DNA from: Palleronia marisminoris
Lineage (GTDB): Bacteria > Pseudomonadota > Alphaproteobacteria > Rhodobacterales > Rhodobacteraceae
Reading direction: 5' to 3'
Length of the DNA stretch: 64,000 bases
Assembly (NCBI RefSeq): GCF_900172315.1
Contig: NZ_FWFV01000005.1
Span: forward strand, 186,001 to 250,000
A model generated the notes under the pieces. That model was not told where the DNA came from. It saw only the letters and a list, made by a program, of their open reading frames with translations, and searched no databases. The position numbers and the translations under genes were made by a program. Below, in pieces: positions 1-12,322 of this stretch (the stretch's first letter is position 1; every line of letters begins with the position of its first letter).

Positions 1-1311
1 GCCATCGACGTGCGCCTCTCGGGGGCGGAAACGCAGGTTCTGAAAGACGCCGCCGAAGCCCTGAAGGCCGAGCTTGCGGGCTTCGGCGAGGTTTCGGCGC
101 TGGAAGACAATCTTGCCTACGACACGCAGGAATTCGTCCTCGACCTGACGCCCCAGGGCGAGGCGCTCGGCTTTTCCATCGCCGAGATCGGGTCCGTCCT
201 GCGCGACCGGCTCGAGGGGATCGAAGCCGCCACCTATCCCGACGGCATCCGTTCGGCAGCGATCCGGGTCGAGCTGCCGCAGGACGAGTTTACCGCCGAC
301 TACCTCGACCGCGTCGTGCTGCCCACACCCGATGGCGGTTGGGCCATGCTGCGCGACATCGTCACGGTCGAGGTGCGCGAGGGTTTTTCCACCATCCGCC
401 GCGAGAACGGCGTGCGCGAGGTCTCGGTGACGGGCGATCTCGACAGCGACGACGCCGCCCGCGCCGCCGAGATCATGACCATCATGCAAGAGCGCATCCT
501 GCCGACGGTCCAGGAGCAGTTCGGCGTCAACTGGGAGCTTTCGGGCCTCAGCGAGCAGGAGGACGAATTCCTGAACGACGCGCTCACCGGGTTCTCGTTC
601 TGCCTTCTCGGCATCTACCTGACCCTGGCGTGGATCTTCGCCAGCTGGACCCGGCCGGTGGTCATCATGGCGACGATCCCCTTCGGCCTCGTCGGTGCGA
701 TCTGGGGGCACTACATCTGGGACGTTCCGCTTTCGATGTTTTCGGTCGTGGGCCTGATCGGCATGACCGGCATCATCATCAACGACTCGATCGTCCTCGT
801 GACGACGACCGACGAATATGCCGGCACCCGCCCTTCCCGCAGGGCGATCATCGACGCCGCCTGCGACCGCCTGCGCCCGGTCCTGCTGACGACGCTGACC
901 ACCGTGCTCGGTCTCGCGCCGCTGCTCTACGAGCGGTCGAGCCAGGCGCAGTTCCTCAAGCCAACCGTCATAACGCTGGTCTACGGGCTGGGCTTCGGCA
1001 TGGTGCTGGTGCTGGTCGTCGTTCCCGCCCTCCTCGCGATCCAGGGCGATGTCGGGCAGGCGGCGTCGTCGCTGCGCCGCGCGCTCTCGACCCGGGCAAA
1101 GGGTGCGCGACTGGGCATCGTGGGCGCGGGCCTCGCCATGGCCGCGGTCTTCGCCGCGACGATCGGGGCGTGGATGGTGACGGGGACGCTGCCCTTCGGC
1201 CTGTCGGGCGGTGCCGCGGTGGCCTTCGGCCTCTTCGCGCTCGGCAGCTTCGTCGTCGCGTTGGCGGTGGCGTCGCTGGGCGCGTTCGCCTTCCGCGCGC
1301 CACGGGCGTGA
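1..1311 (+). CDS. RND family efflux transporter permease (3' part)
   Basis: This is the C-terminal part of an AcrB/CzcA-type inner-membrane permease. The frame is open from base 1, so the true start lies upstream of the window. The visible part begins in the periplasmic docking and porter region and then enters the second membrane bundle. That bundle contains the conserved GMTGIIINDSIVLV segment of a transmembrane helix and the DRLRPVLLTTLTTVLGL segment. A normal RND protein ends soon after the PALL motif of the last helix. Here about 95 more residues follow, with two more hydrophobic segments. Family assignment is firm; the substrate cannot be told. The fusion protein and outer-membrane partners are probably upstream. 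Confidence 0.9.
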   Translation, partial: AIDVRLSGAETQVLKDAAEALKAELAGFGEVSALEDNLAYDTQEFVLDLTPQGEALGFSIAEIGSVLRDRLEGIEAATYPDGIRSAAIRVELPQDEFTADYLDRVVLPTPDGGWAMLRDIVTVEVREGFSTIRRENGVREVSVTGDLDSDDAARAAEIMTIMQERILPTVQEQFGVNWELSGLSEQEDEFLNDALTGFSFCLLGIYLTLAWIFASWTRPVVIMATIPFGLVGAIWGHYIWDVPLSMFSVVGLIGMTGIIINDSIVLVTTTDEYAGTRPSRRAIIDAACDRLRPVLLTTLTTVLGLAPLLYERSSQAQFLKPTVITLVYGLGFGMVLVLVVVPALLAIQGDVGQAASSLRRALSTRAKGARLGIVGAGLAMAAVFAATIGAWMVTGTLPFGLSGGAAVAFGLFALGSFVVALAVASLGAFAFRAPRA

Positions 1312-1327
1312 CCTCTGCTTGAACGGG

Positions 1328-1404
1328 TGGTGATCCCGGCAGGATTCGAACCTGCAACCTGCCCCTTAGGAGGGGGCTGCTCTATCCAGTTGAGCCACGG
1401 GACC
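1328..1404 (-). tRNA. tRNA-Arg (anticodon CCT)
   Basis: The reverse complement folds as a 77-nt cloverleaf. The acceptor arm is GGTCCCG with CGGGATC, with one G-U pair. The D arm is GCTC/GAGC. The anticodon stem is GCCCC/GGGGC with loop CTCCTAA, giving anticodon CCT, which reads AGG. The T arm is GCAGG TTCGAAT CCTGC, and CCA is encoded. It lies between the RND gene and the App1-like gene. Confidence 0.95.
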
Positions 1405-1446
1405 CCGCTCGATCCCTAACCGCCCGCGCCCCGTCCGTCCAGAGCG

Positions 1447-2460
1447 TCAGATCTGCAGGCCGCCACGTTCGAGCGCCTCGGCCACCTGCCCGAAATCGGT
1501 GCCATGCGCCACGATGACGCCCAGACGCCGCATGGTCGAGATCGCATTGCGGCTGGCGTCGTCCGGTCCCGACCCGGGTTCGCGCAGGATCACCGCGTCG
1601 ATCCGGCCACCATGGCGGTGGCACGCCTCGAGGTATATTTCGGCATCGTGCTGCCCCGTGTCTCCGATCAGCACGAAGGGCAGGTCGGGATTGGCGGCCA
1701 TGATCCGATCGATGGCACCGCCCTTGTGATTGCCGTGGCCGCGGCTGATGAACTGGTTCTCGCCGATGCCCAGGTCGCGCAGGAAGATCGGGCCCGGGAC
1801 CAGCCCCGCCCGGTCGAATACCTTTCCCAGGAAAGCGTGCAGGTTCCACGGGCTGGACGAGACGTAGAACACCGGGTTGCGCCCGTGCCCGCTCAGGTGG
1901 TCGAGCAGCACGGTCGCGTCCGCAAAGACCCGCCGCGAGGTGGCCGATCCGGTGAAGGTCGTCCACAGGTTCTTCGCCAGGGAATAGGCGCCGGTCTGGA
2001 TCAGGGTGTCGTCGATATCCGTCACGATCCCCAGCCGCGCATCGGCCGAGGGCACCAGCGCCTCGGCGACCACACGGCTGTCGGGCACATCTTTGATCTC
2101 CAGCGTGATGCGGTGCCATCCCGGCGCGAACTCGCCCGGAATCTTCAGCGTGATATAGCCTTCCTCGTCGCTGACGGCCGTCAGGCCGCTTTCGACCGCC
2201 ACGACGGTCACATCGGCGACTTCGTGGGTGAGGAACAGAGACGCCATCTGCCTGAGGTTCTGCCAGCGGCTCTGCCCCGGATCAGGCGTCGTCCGCCGCA
2301 GCGAGGCAAGGACGCGCGCGCGCAGCACGATCCCGTCCGGAACCCCGTAGCCCCGATACGTATCCAGAACCGGATTCTCGGGCGTCTTGGCGGGGAAGGC
2401 GCGGTCGAAAGCTCGCTCTCCCCAGATCGCCGCCCGATGCAGCGCCGGTTTCAGTCGCAC
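1447..2460 (-). CDS. App1-like phosphatidate phosphatase domain protein (DUF2183)
   Basis: The 337-residue protein belongs to the App1/DUF2183 family, whose eukaryotic founder is a phosphatidate phosphatase with a HAD-like catalytic motif. The diagnostic DIDDTLIQTGAYS stretch (DxDxT signature) lies near residue 147. It is followed by the family segments FYVSSSPWNL and FVLIGDTGQHDAEIY. The first 140 residues form an accessory beta-rich region. No signal peptide is evident, so it is probably cytoplasmic. It ends about 40 nt upstream of the tRNA-Arg gene and starts 17 nt downstream of queG, so co-transcription with queG is likely. The physiological substrate in bacteria is unknown. Confidence 0.85.
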   Translation of the reverse strand: MRLKPALHRAAIWGERAFDRAFPAKTPENPVLDTYRGYGVPDGIVLRARVLASLRRTTPDPGQSRWQNLRQMASLFLTHEVADVTVVAVESGLTAVSDEEGYITLKIPGEFAPGWHRITLEIKDVPDSRVVAEALVPSADARLGIVTDIDDTLIQTGAYSLAKNLWTTFTGSATSRRVFADATVLLDHLSGHGRNPVFYVSSSPWNLHAFLGKVFDRAGLVPGPIFLRDLGIGENQFISRGHGNHKGGAIDRIMAANPDLPFVLIGDTGQHDAEIYLEACHRHGGRIDAVILREPGSGPDDASRNAISTMRRLGVIVAHGTDFGQVAEALERGGLQI

Positions 2461-2477
2461 GTTTTGCCCCCCAAGGC

Positions 2478-3602
2478 TTAGCTGAGCCGCAGCCTAGCCC
2501 AGCGTGCCGCATCCGCAACACCCGGGTCGGGATCGCGCGTCAAAGGCTCCAGCACCTGTGACAGGGACGCATCGCCCGAGTTGCCGATCGCGTAGCAGAC
2601 GTTGCGCACCATCCGGTCGCGCCCGATCCGCTTGATGGGCGAGCCCGAGAACATCTCGCGGAAGCCCGCGTCGTTTAACTGCGCCAGCTCGGCCAGTGCG
2701 GGCGCCCGCCGCCCGGGCTGCGGGGACAGGCGCATGTCCCGGGCCTCGACGGCGAACTTGTTCCAGGGGCAGACGGCGAGGCAGTCGTCGCAGCCATAGA
2801 TCCGGTTGCCCAGCCCCGGCCGCAACGCCTCGTCCACCGGGCCCTTGTGCTCGATCGTCAGGTAGCTGACGCAACGCCGCGCATCGAGCTGGAAGGGCGC
2901 CGGAAACGCGTTCGTCGGGCAGATGTCGAGGCACTTCCGGCACGACCCGCAATGCTCGGCCTCGGGCGCGTCGGGCTCCAGCTCCAGCGTCGTGAAGATC
3001 GCCCCGAGGAACACCCAGTTCCCCAGGTCCCGTCCCAGCAGGTTCGTATGCTTGCCCTGCCAGCCCAGCCCGGCGGCGGCGGCCAGCGGCTTTTCCATCA
3101 CCGGCGCCGTATCGACGAAGACTTTGATCTCCGGCGGAGGCGCAGACTCCGCCCCGAGCGCGGCAGGCGGATGCACAGCATCCGCCGAGAGCGGCACCCA
3201 CTTGCCATCTGCCGACCGATACCCACCCTTCTCGACAGTCTCCATGAACCAGCGCCCGACCTTCTTCAGCCGCTTCTTCACCACGTCATGGTAGTCGCGC
3301 CCCTGCGCATAGACGCTGACCGCGCCCCGGTCGCGCAGCCCCACATCGTCCAGCGGATCGTGCCCGGGCGTATAGCTCTCGGCCAGCATCACGACGGAAC
3401 GCGCCTCGGGCCACAGCGCGCGGGGATCGCGTCGCCAGGCCTGCTTCTCGGTCATCCAGTGCATCTGGCCCTGCCGACCCTCGCCCAGGAAGGTGTCGAG
3501 CCGCGCCCCGGCCTCGGCCACGGCGTCGGGCCGGCAGACGCCCATCTTGGCGAATCCGGCTTCCAACGCGTAGTCCTCGAGGGCGTCTTTCAGCGTCTTC
3601 AT
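2478..3602 (-). CDS. queG: Epoxyqueuosine reductase QueG
   Basis: QueG is a cobalamin and [4Fe-4S] enzyme that reduces epoxyqueuosine to queuosine at the tRNA wobble position. The protein has 374 residues. Cluster cysteines are visible at C218, C221, C224 and C228 and at C244, C271, C274 and C278 ([13 protein letters not shown]). The conserved [14 protein letters not shown] segment carries the expected catalytic aspartate near residue 164. A HEAT-like tail follows. Residues about 126-157 form a stretch I do not recall from other QueG proteins. At DNA level residues 139-157 consist of two perfect inverted repeats (listed separately). The start ATG is unambiguous. Confidence 0.95.
   Translation of the reverse strand: MKTLKDALEDYALEAGFAKMGVCRPDAVAEAGARLDTFLGEGRQGQMHWMTEKQAWRRDPRALWPEARSVVMLAESYTPGHDPLDDVGLRDRGAVSVYAQGRDYHDVVKKRLKKVGRWFMETVEKGGYRSADGKWVPLSADAVHPPAALGAESAPPPEIKVFVDTAPVMEKPLAAAAGLGWQGKHTNLLGRDLGNWVFLGAIFTTLELEPDAPEAEHCGSCRKCLDICPTNAFPAPFQLDARRCVSYLTIEHKGPVDEALRPGLGNRIYGCDDCLAVCPWNKFAVEARDMRLSPQPGRRAPALAELAQLNDAGFREMFSGSPIKRIGRDRMVRNVCYAIGNSGDASLSQVLEPLTRDPDPGVADAARWARLRLS
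3133..3186. repeat. Two tandem palindromes embedded in the queG coding sequence
   Basis: Two perfect inverted repeats lie side by side inside queG. The first is GGCGGAG/CTCCGCC at 3133-3153 with a 7-nt loop. The second is GGCGGATGC/GCATCCGCC at 3166-3186 with a 3-nt loop. They encode residues 139-157, at the point where QueG seems to carry extra residues before the conserved VFVDTAP motif. The reading frame is kept. This resembles mobile palindromic elements that insert in frame into genes. I saw no second copy in this window. Confidence 0.6.
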
Positions 3603-3659
3603 CTTGCCCAGATAGTCTGGACGGGGTCAAATCGCGAGGGGGCCCTGCGGCGTCCGTTC

Positions 3660-4325
3660 TCAGAAATCGAGGTCGGCATAATGCGGCGGGGGCATGAAGC
3701 CCGGCACCACGTCCGACAGGATTCCCCGGAATGCCGGGCGCGACTTGATCTTGGCGTACCACTCCTTGACCACATCGTGACGCGCCCAATCCACGTCGCT
3801 GGTGTAGTCGAGCGCGCTGAGATGCGAGGCGGCGGCGAAATCGGCCAGCGTCATCACGTCTCCCGCCAGCCACCGACGCTTCTCCAGCAGCCACGCCATG
3901 TAGTCGAGGTGAAACTTCACCGCCTTGGCCCCCGCCTTGACCTTGCTCGAGTCCGGGTAGCCCGCGCCCTGCACCTTCTTGTTGACCCGCTCGTAGAGCA
4001 GGTTCGACGTCACCTGATTGAAGAACGCGTCATCGAACCAGGCGCAGAGTCGGCGCACCTCGTAGGCCGCATCCGCGTCCTCGGGCATCAACGCGGGCTC
4101 GGGGTGCTTCGCCTCGAGCCATTCGCAGATCGCCTGGCTTTCCGGCATGTTCTTGCCGTTGGCGCGCAGGATCGGGACCTTGCCGGCCGGGTTGCGCCGC
4201 AGGAAGTCGGTGTCCTTCTCCCAGTAGCGCTCCTCGACCAGCTTCACCTCGATCTTCTTCTCGGCCAGCACCAGCCGCACCTTGCGGCAGAACGGGGAAA
4301 GCGGCGCATGATAGAGCGAGTACAT
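3660..4325 (-). CDS. Glutathione S-transferase family protein
   Basis: The 221-residue protein has the two-domain GST layout. The N-terminal thioredoxin-like domain begins MYSLYHAPLSPFCRKVRLVL, where the SPFC segment sits at the glutathione-activating position. NPAGKVPIL carries the cis-proline and ES the gamma-glutamyl contact (PESQAICEWL). The helical C-terminal domain contains the usual LADFAAASHL motif. I chose the ATG at 4325. An in-frame TTG three codons upstream is possible, but its AAAGGA ribosome site would be too close. The substrate is unknown. It is read in the same direction as mtgA and queG. Confidence 0.88.
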   Translation of the reverse strand: MYSLYHAPLSPFCRKVRLVLAEKKIEVKLVEERYWEKDTDFLRRNPAGKVPILRANGKNMPESQAICEWLEAKHPEPALMPEDADAAYEVRRLCAWFDDAFFNQVTSNLLYERVNKKVQGAGYPDSSKVKAGAKAVKFHLDYMAWLLEKRRWLAGDVMTLADFAAASHLSALDYTSDVDWARHDVVKEWYAKIKSRPAFRGILSDVVPGFMPPPHYADLDF

Positions 4326-4382
4326 CGGCGGCAAAATCCTTTACCTGATACCGTCCCTAACTGCCTTGTCCCGGCGCCGCCT

Positions 4383-5096
4383 TCAACCCGCAGCCCGATC
4401 GAAGCAGTCCGCCCGGCCGTCCCGCGCAATGGTGGCGGCGCCGTCCATGATCTGCGCGGCCCGCCGGCGCAGCGCATCCGTCGGATCCGCAGCCGAACGC
4501 TCCTTCGGGTTTGGCAGCACCGCCGCCAGCCGCGCCGCCTGCGTCGGCGTCAGCTCCGACGGCGACACCCCGAACGCCTCGCGGGCAGCGGCGTCGATGC
4601 CGAAGACGCCTTCGCCGAACTCGGCCACGTTCAGGTAAACCTCGACGATGCGGCGCTTGGACCAGAACGCCTCGACCAGCGGGGTCAGGCTGGCCTCGAG
4701 CGCCTTGCGCGGCCAGCTGCGCCCCTGCCAGAGATAGACGTTCTTCACGACCTGCTGCGAGATGGTCGAGGCCCCACGCGCCCCTCCCGCGTCGATGGCC
4801 GCACGGATCGCGGCGACGTCGAAGCCCCAATGCTGGCAGAACCGCGCGTCCTCGGCGGCGACGACCGATCGCGCCATCTCGGGTGCGATCTCGTCCAGCG
4901 ACGTCCACTCATGATCGACGCCGCCCAGGCGCCGGCTTTCCGAGATCATGTACGGGGTCGTCGGCGGGTTCACCACGACATACAGGCCCACGGCTGCCAG
5001 TGCGAACGCCACCAGCCCCAGTGCCCCACGCCAGAGCCACCGCCGCACCCGCTGCCCGGTCGGGGCGCGCTTCTTCGCTTTATCACGTTTCGCCAT
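4383..5096 (-). CDS. mtgA: Monofunctional peptidoglycan transglycosylase MtgA
   Basis: This 237-residue GT51 glycosyltransferase polymerises lipid II into glycan strands and has no transpeptidase domain. A lysine/arginine-rich cytoplasmic tail is followed by one membrane helix at about residues 23-45. The catalytic domain shows VVAAEDARFCQHWGFD with the catalytic glutamate, then GASTISQQVVKNVYL and KRRIVEVYLNVAEFG. These are the signature motifs of the family. The length fits the monofunctional type. The protein should be anchored in the inner membrane facing the periplasm. It is followed by the GST gene on the same strand. Confidence 0.95.
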   Translation of the reverse strand: MAKRDKAKKRAPTGQRVRRWLWRGALGLVAFALAAVGLYVVVNPPTTPYMISESRRLGGVDHEWTSLDEIAPEMARSVVAAEDARFCQHWGFDVAAIRAAIDAGGARGASTISQQVVKNVYLWQGRSWPRKALEASLTPLVEAFWSKRRIVEVYLNVAEFGEGVFGIDAAAREAFGVSPSELTPTQAARLAAVLPNPKERSAADPTDALRRRAAQIMDGAATIARDGRADCFDRAAG

Positions 5097-5188
5097 GCCC
5101 CGATTTCCCGCGTCGGGGCAGGGCGGTCAAGCCTTCCCGACACGCCGCAGCACCCAGGTCCGCCGACCGTGCCCGTACGGCCCCGGGT

Positions 5189-5422
5189 TCAGCGCAGGGC
5201 GTCGCGCAGGGCAGTCCGCTCGTCCTCGATCGTGCCGGTGAACGGCGTCCGACCAGCGCGCCGGTACCAGTAATTGGCGTTGGCCTCGTCGCCCTCGATC
5301 CGGTGCAGATGCGCGTGCAGCCACGCGCCCGCGTCGGTCTCGTCGGCCTGCGCGAGTTCATGTGCGCCGTCCCAGTCGCCAGCATCCAACCGGTCCAGTG
5401 CGTCGATCAGCCATCGGCTCAT
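5189..5422 (-). CDS. Small conserved protein, paralogue of the neighbouring 93-aa protein
   Basis: The 77-residue soluble protein has the pattern LDRLDAGDWDGAHELAQ, then AWLHAHLHRIEGD, then YWYRRAG. These look like amphipathic helices of a TPR-like hairpin. The next gene (5472-5753) encodes a protein of the same pattern with about half the residues identical, so the pair arose by tandem duplication. I recall similar short proteins in many bacteria, all without known function. A good ribosome site (AGAGGGAG) lies upstream of the ATG. No membrane segment or signal is seen. Confidence 0.75.
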   Translation of the reverse strand: MSRWLIDALDRLDAGDWDGAHELAQADETDAGAWLHAHLHRIEGDEANANYWYRRAGRTPFTGTIEDERTALRDALR

Positions 5423-5471
5423 GGTCTCGCTCCCTCTGATCCTTGATCTAGGACGAAGCGAGCGGCTGGCA

Positions 5472-5753
5472 TCAGGTCGGGTCGGTCTCGGGTTTCTGGC
5501 CGAGCATCCCTTCGACCCCCGAGGTCAGCTCCTGGCGCAGGGCGTAGCGTTCTTCGGTCACGTCGCCCTCGAACGGGTCGCGGCCGGCTTTGGCGTACCA
5601 TTCGCGGGCCATCTCCTCGTCGCCTTTCACCCGATGCAGGTGGGCGTGAAGCCACGCCGAGCTCGGCCCGTCGAATTCCAGCGCGATCCGATGCGCGCCC
5701 TCCCAATCGCCAGCTTCCAGCTTGTCGAGTGCCTGAATGAGAAGTTGAGCCAT
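5472..5753 (-). CDS. Small conserved protein, tandem paralogue
   Basis: The 93-residue protein starts MAQLLIQALDKLEAGDWEGA. It shares the core AWLHAHLHRVKGDEE and REWYAKAGRDPF with its downstream neighbour, and has about 16 extra C-terminal residues. The ATG at 5753 is preceded by a strong GGAGGT site, which decides against the longer open frame reaching 6044. A perfect 9-bp hairpin (5783-5803) lies 30 nt upstream of the start and may be an operator. The function is unknown. A helical scaffold or adaptor is a guess from the repeat-like pattern. Confidence 0.75.
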   Translation of the reverse strand: MAQLLIQALDKLEAGDWEGAHRIALEFDGPSSAWLHAHLHRVKGDEEMAREWYAKAGRDPFEGDVTEERYALRQELTSGVEGMLGQKPETDPT

Positions 5754-5782
5754 ATTGCACCTCCTGACCCCCGACATAGGGG

Positions 5783-5803
5783 CGATTTGCGAAACGCAAA
5801 TCG
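5783..5803. promoter_or_regulatory. Perfect inverted repeat upstream of the 93-aa gene
   Basis: CGATTTGCG and CGCAAATCG are perfect 9-nt arms around AAA. The element sits 30 nt before the start codon of the minus-strand gene at 5753 and just downstream of the gltB terminator. It is short and symmetric and is not followed by a T run in either direction. That suggests a protein-binding operator rather than a terminator. Confidence 0.45.
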
Positions 5804-5826
5804 GGGCGGCGCCGATCGGCTCAACG

Positions 5827-5853
5827 AAAAAGGGCGCCCCGCAGGGCGCCCTT
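5827..5853 (-). terminator. Intrinsic terminator of gltB
   Basis: On the minus strand a 10-bp stem (AAGGGCGCCC/GGGCGCCCTT) with a 4-nt loop is followed by a run of T. It begins 5 nt after the gltB stop codon. This is a textbook rho-independent terminator that separates gltB from the two small genes downstream. Confidence 0.85.
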
Positions 5854-5857
5854 CCGG

Positions 5858-10396
<4,539 letters not shown>

Positions 10397-10435
10397 GACA
10401 ACATCTCCTCGACCGGGGAAGGGTGGGACCTGCGC

Positions 10436-10550
10436 CCCTCCTTCATCTTGCGTCAAATACTCCCGGGGGTCCGGGTGCGAGAGCCCCCGGCCGTCACCGG
10501 CGGGGGGCGGAATGTCCTGGAATGGAAAGGTCACGATCCGCGACCTTTCC
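10436..10550. repeat. Structured gltD-gltB intergenic region with hairpins
   Basis: Two stem-loops lie here. CCGGGGG (10463-10469) pairs with CCCCCGG (10484-10490). GGAAAGGTC (10524-10532) pairs with GACCTTTCC (10542-10550) around a 9-nt loop. On the minus strand the first hairpin is followed by GGGAGTATTTGACGCAAG and then ATGAAG. From memory this resembles a common Rhodobacterales intergenic element of the type CCCGGGAGTATTT...AAGATGAAG. No clear T run follows, so this could be a transcript-stability element or attenuator between gltD and gltB. Confidence 0.45.
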
Positions 10551-10657
10551 CGTTTCCTACCGCGCGCTGCGCGCGCGCGATGTCCTACGATTCTCTTACA
10601 AGAGTCTCACGTTTCTCCGACGCGAGTCCGACAGTTTTCCGACGCCGCCGGGTGCGA

Positions 10658-12091
10658 CTATTCGGCCGCCACGGCCGAGGCCCCGGCGAACTGCGCCATG
10701 ATCGCCTGCGCCGCCTCGCGCCCGTCGCGGATCGCCCAGACCACAAGGCTCGCGCCGCGCTGGATGTCCCCGCAGGCATAGACGCCGGGAAGCGACGTCT
10801 CGTGCGTGCGGAAATCAGCCAGCACGGTACCCCAGCGGGTCACTTCCAGCCCGTCCACACCCCACAGCTTCGCCAGCTCTTCGGGCTCGAACCCCAGCGC
10901 CTTGATCACCAGGTCGGCCTCTTCGACATAGTCCGAGCCTTCGATGATCTCCGGCACCTGCCGCCCCGTCGCGTCGGGTTGGCCAAGCCGCATCCGGCTG
11001 ACCATGACGCCCTCGACATCCTCGCCGGTGAACCCCTTGGGGGCCGACAGCCAGACGAATTCGACGCCTTCCTCTTCGGCGTTCTGCACCTCGCGCTGCG
11101 AGCCCGGCATGTTCGTCCGGTCCCGGCGATACAGGCATTTGACGCTGGTCGCGCCTTGCCGGATGGCGGTGCGCAGGCAGTCCATCGCCGTGTCGCCGCC
11201 GCCGATCACGACGACCTTCTTGCCCTCGGCATTCAGCTCGCCGCTGTCGAACTCGGGCACGTCGTCGCCGAAGGACTTGCGGTTCGAGGCCGTCAGGTAG
11301 TCGATCGCCCGCACGATGCCCCTGGCGCCGATGCCCGGCGCCTGAAGATCGCGCGACTTGTAGACGCCGGTGGCAATCAGCACCGCATCATGCGCGCCGC
11401 GCACCTCGTCCCACGAGATGTCGGTGCCCACGTTGCAATTCATCCGGAAAGTGACGCCACCCTCCTCGAGCCACTTGACCCGCCGCTCGATCACGTCCTT
11501 CTCCAGCTTGAAGCCGGGGATGCCGTAGACCATCAGCCCGCCGGCGCGGTCGTAGCGGTCGTAAACCGTGACCTGCACCCCTTCGAGCCGCAGCATATGC
11601 GCCGCCGCCAGCCCGCCGGGCCCCGCGCCGATGATGCCGACGCTCTCGCGCCGTTCGCCGCGGTTGGTGATCGGCTTCACCCAGCCCTGCTCCCAGGCGG
11701 TATCGGTGATGTATTTCTCGACCGCGCCGATGGTGACGGTGCCGTGGCCCGACTGCTCGATCACGCAGTTGCCCTCGCACAGGCGGTCCTGCGGGCAGAT
11801 GCGGCCGCAGACCTCGGGGAAGGTGTTGTTTTCCTGCGCGAGGAAATACGCCTCTTCCAGGCGCCCTTCGGCCGTCAGGCGCAGCCAGTCGGGGATGTTG
11901 TGGTTCACCGGGCAATGCGATTGGCAATAGGGCACGCCGCACTGGCTGCACCGCCCGGCCTGCTCGCCCGCCTTCTCGTCCGAGAATTCGGCATAGATCT
12001 CGTCGAAATCCGCCTTGCGGTCGTCCGCGGTGCGCTTGTCTGGCATCGACCGCTGAATCGTCGTGAACTTGAGCATCTTCTCTTTGGCCAA
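10658..12091 (-). CDS. gltD: Glutamate synthase (NADPH) small subunit
   Basis: GltD oxidises NADPH and passes electrons through FAD and iron-sulfur clusters to GltB. The 477-residue protein has cluster cysteines at C48, C51, C56 and C60 and at C95, C99, C105 and C109. An FAD-binding GAGPGG lies at about 154-159, and the NADPH-binding VVVIGGGDTAMD near 290. The C-terminal GDIQRGASLVVWAIRDGR motif is typical of the family. It is upstream of gltB on the same strand, separated by 261 bp with hairpins. The start ATG gives the usual N-terminus of this family. Confidence 0.97.
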   Translation of the reverse strand: MAKEKMLKFTTIQRSMPDKRTADDRKADFDEIYAEFSDEKAGEQAGRCSQCGVPYCQSHCPVNHNIPDWLRLTAEGRLEEAYFLAQENNTFPEVCGRICPQDRLCEGNCVIEQSGHGTVTIGAVEKYITDTAWEQGWVKPITNRGERRESVGIIGAGPGGLAAAHMLRLEGVQVTVYDRYDRAGGLMVYGIPGFKLEKDVIERRVKWLEEGGVTFRMNCNVGTDISWDEVRGAHDAVLIATGVYKSRDLQAPGIGARGIVRAIDYLTASNRKSFGDDVPEFDSGELNAEGKKVVVIGGGDTAMDCLRTAIRQGATSVKCLYRRDRTNMPGSQREVQNAEEEGVEFVWLSAPKGFTGEDVEGVMVSRMRLGQPDATGRQVPEIIEGSDYVEEADLVIKALGFEPEELAKLWGVDGLEVTRWGTVLADFRTHETSLPGVYACGDIQRGASLVVWAIRDGREAAQAIMAQFAGASAVAAE

Positions 12092-12128
12092 GGCACATCC
12101 CTCCTGTGACGCTCTCTCCTATACCGAT

Positions 12129-12181
12129 TTTTCCGTTCCGGAAAAGGGGAAATTACCAAGTAGGTCACCAAAGCTAACCTA
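12129..12181. promoter_or_regulatory. Upstream region of gltD with two inverted repeats
   Basis: TTTTCCG/CGGAAAA (12129-12145, 3-nt loop) and TAGGT-N11-ACCTA (12161-12181) lie 38-90 nt upstream of gltD on the minus strand. The second fits the T-N11-A form of LysR-family sites. LysR-type or two-component nitrogen control of gltBD would make sense, but this is inference. uppP starts 142 nt away on the other strand. Confidence 0.35.
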
Positions 12182-12322
12182 TTTTTTCGCTATCGAACTT
12201 CCGTCATTCGGGTCCGAAGGAGAATCACAGGAAAATGAGGCCTGTCCGGACCTACCTTCGGCATTTCCAGATCTTGGAGTGCGGCGTATACCCCGCGCGA
12301 CACTTCACCGGAGCGCGCTCGA

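Noticed and set aside
2847-5273. An 808-codon plus-strand frame across queG, GST and mtgA
   Set aside because: It crosses three well-supported minus-strand genes and shows no domain.
10397-10534. A longer GltB N-terminus starting at 10534
   Set aside because: The 46 extra residues read like translated intergenic DNA and would move the nucleophile cysteine far from the usual place. A good ribosome site supports 10396.
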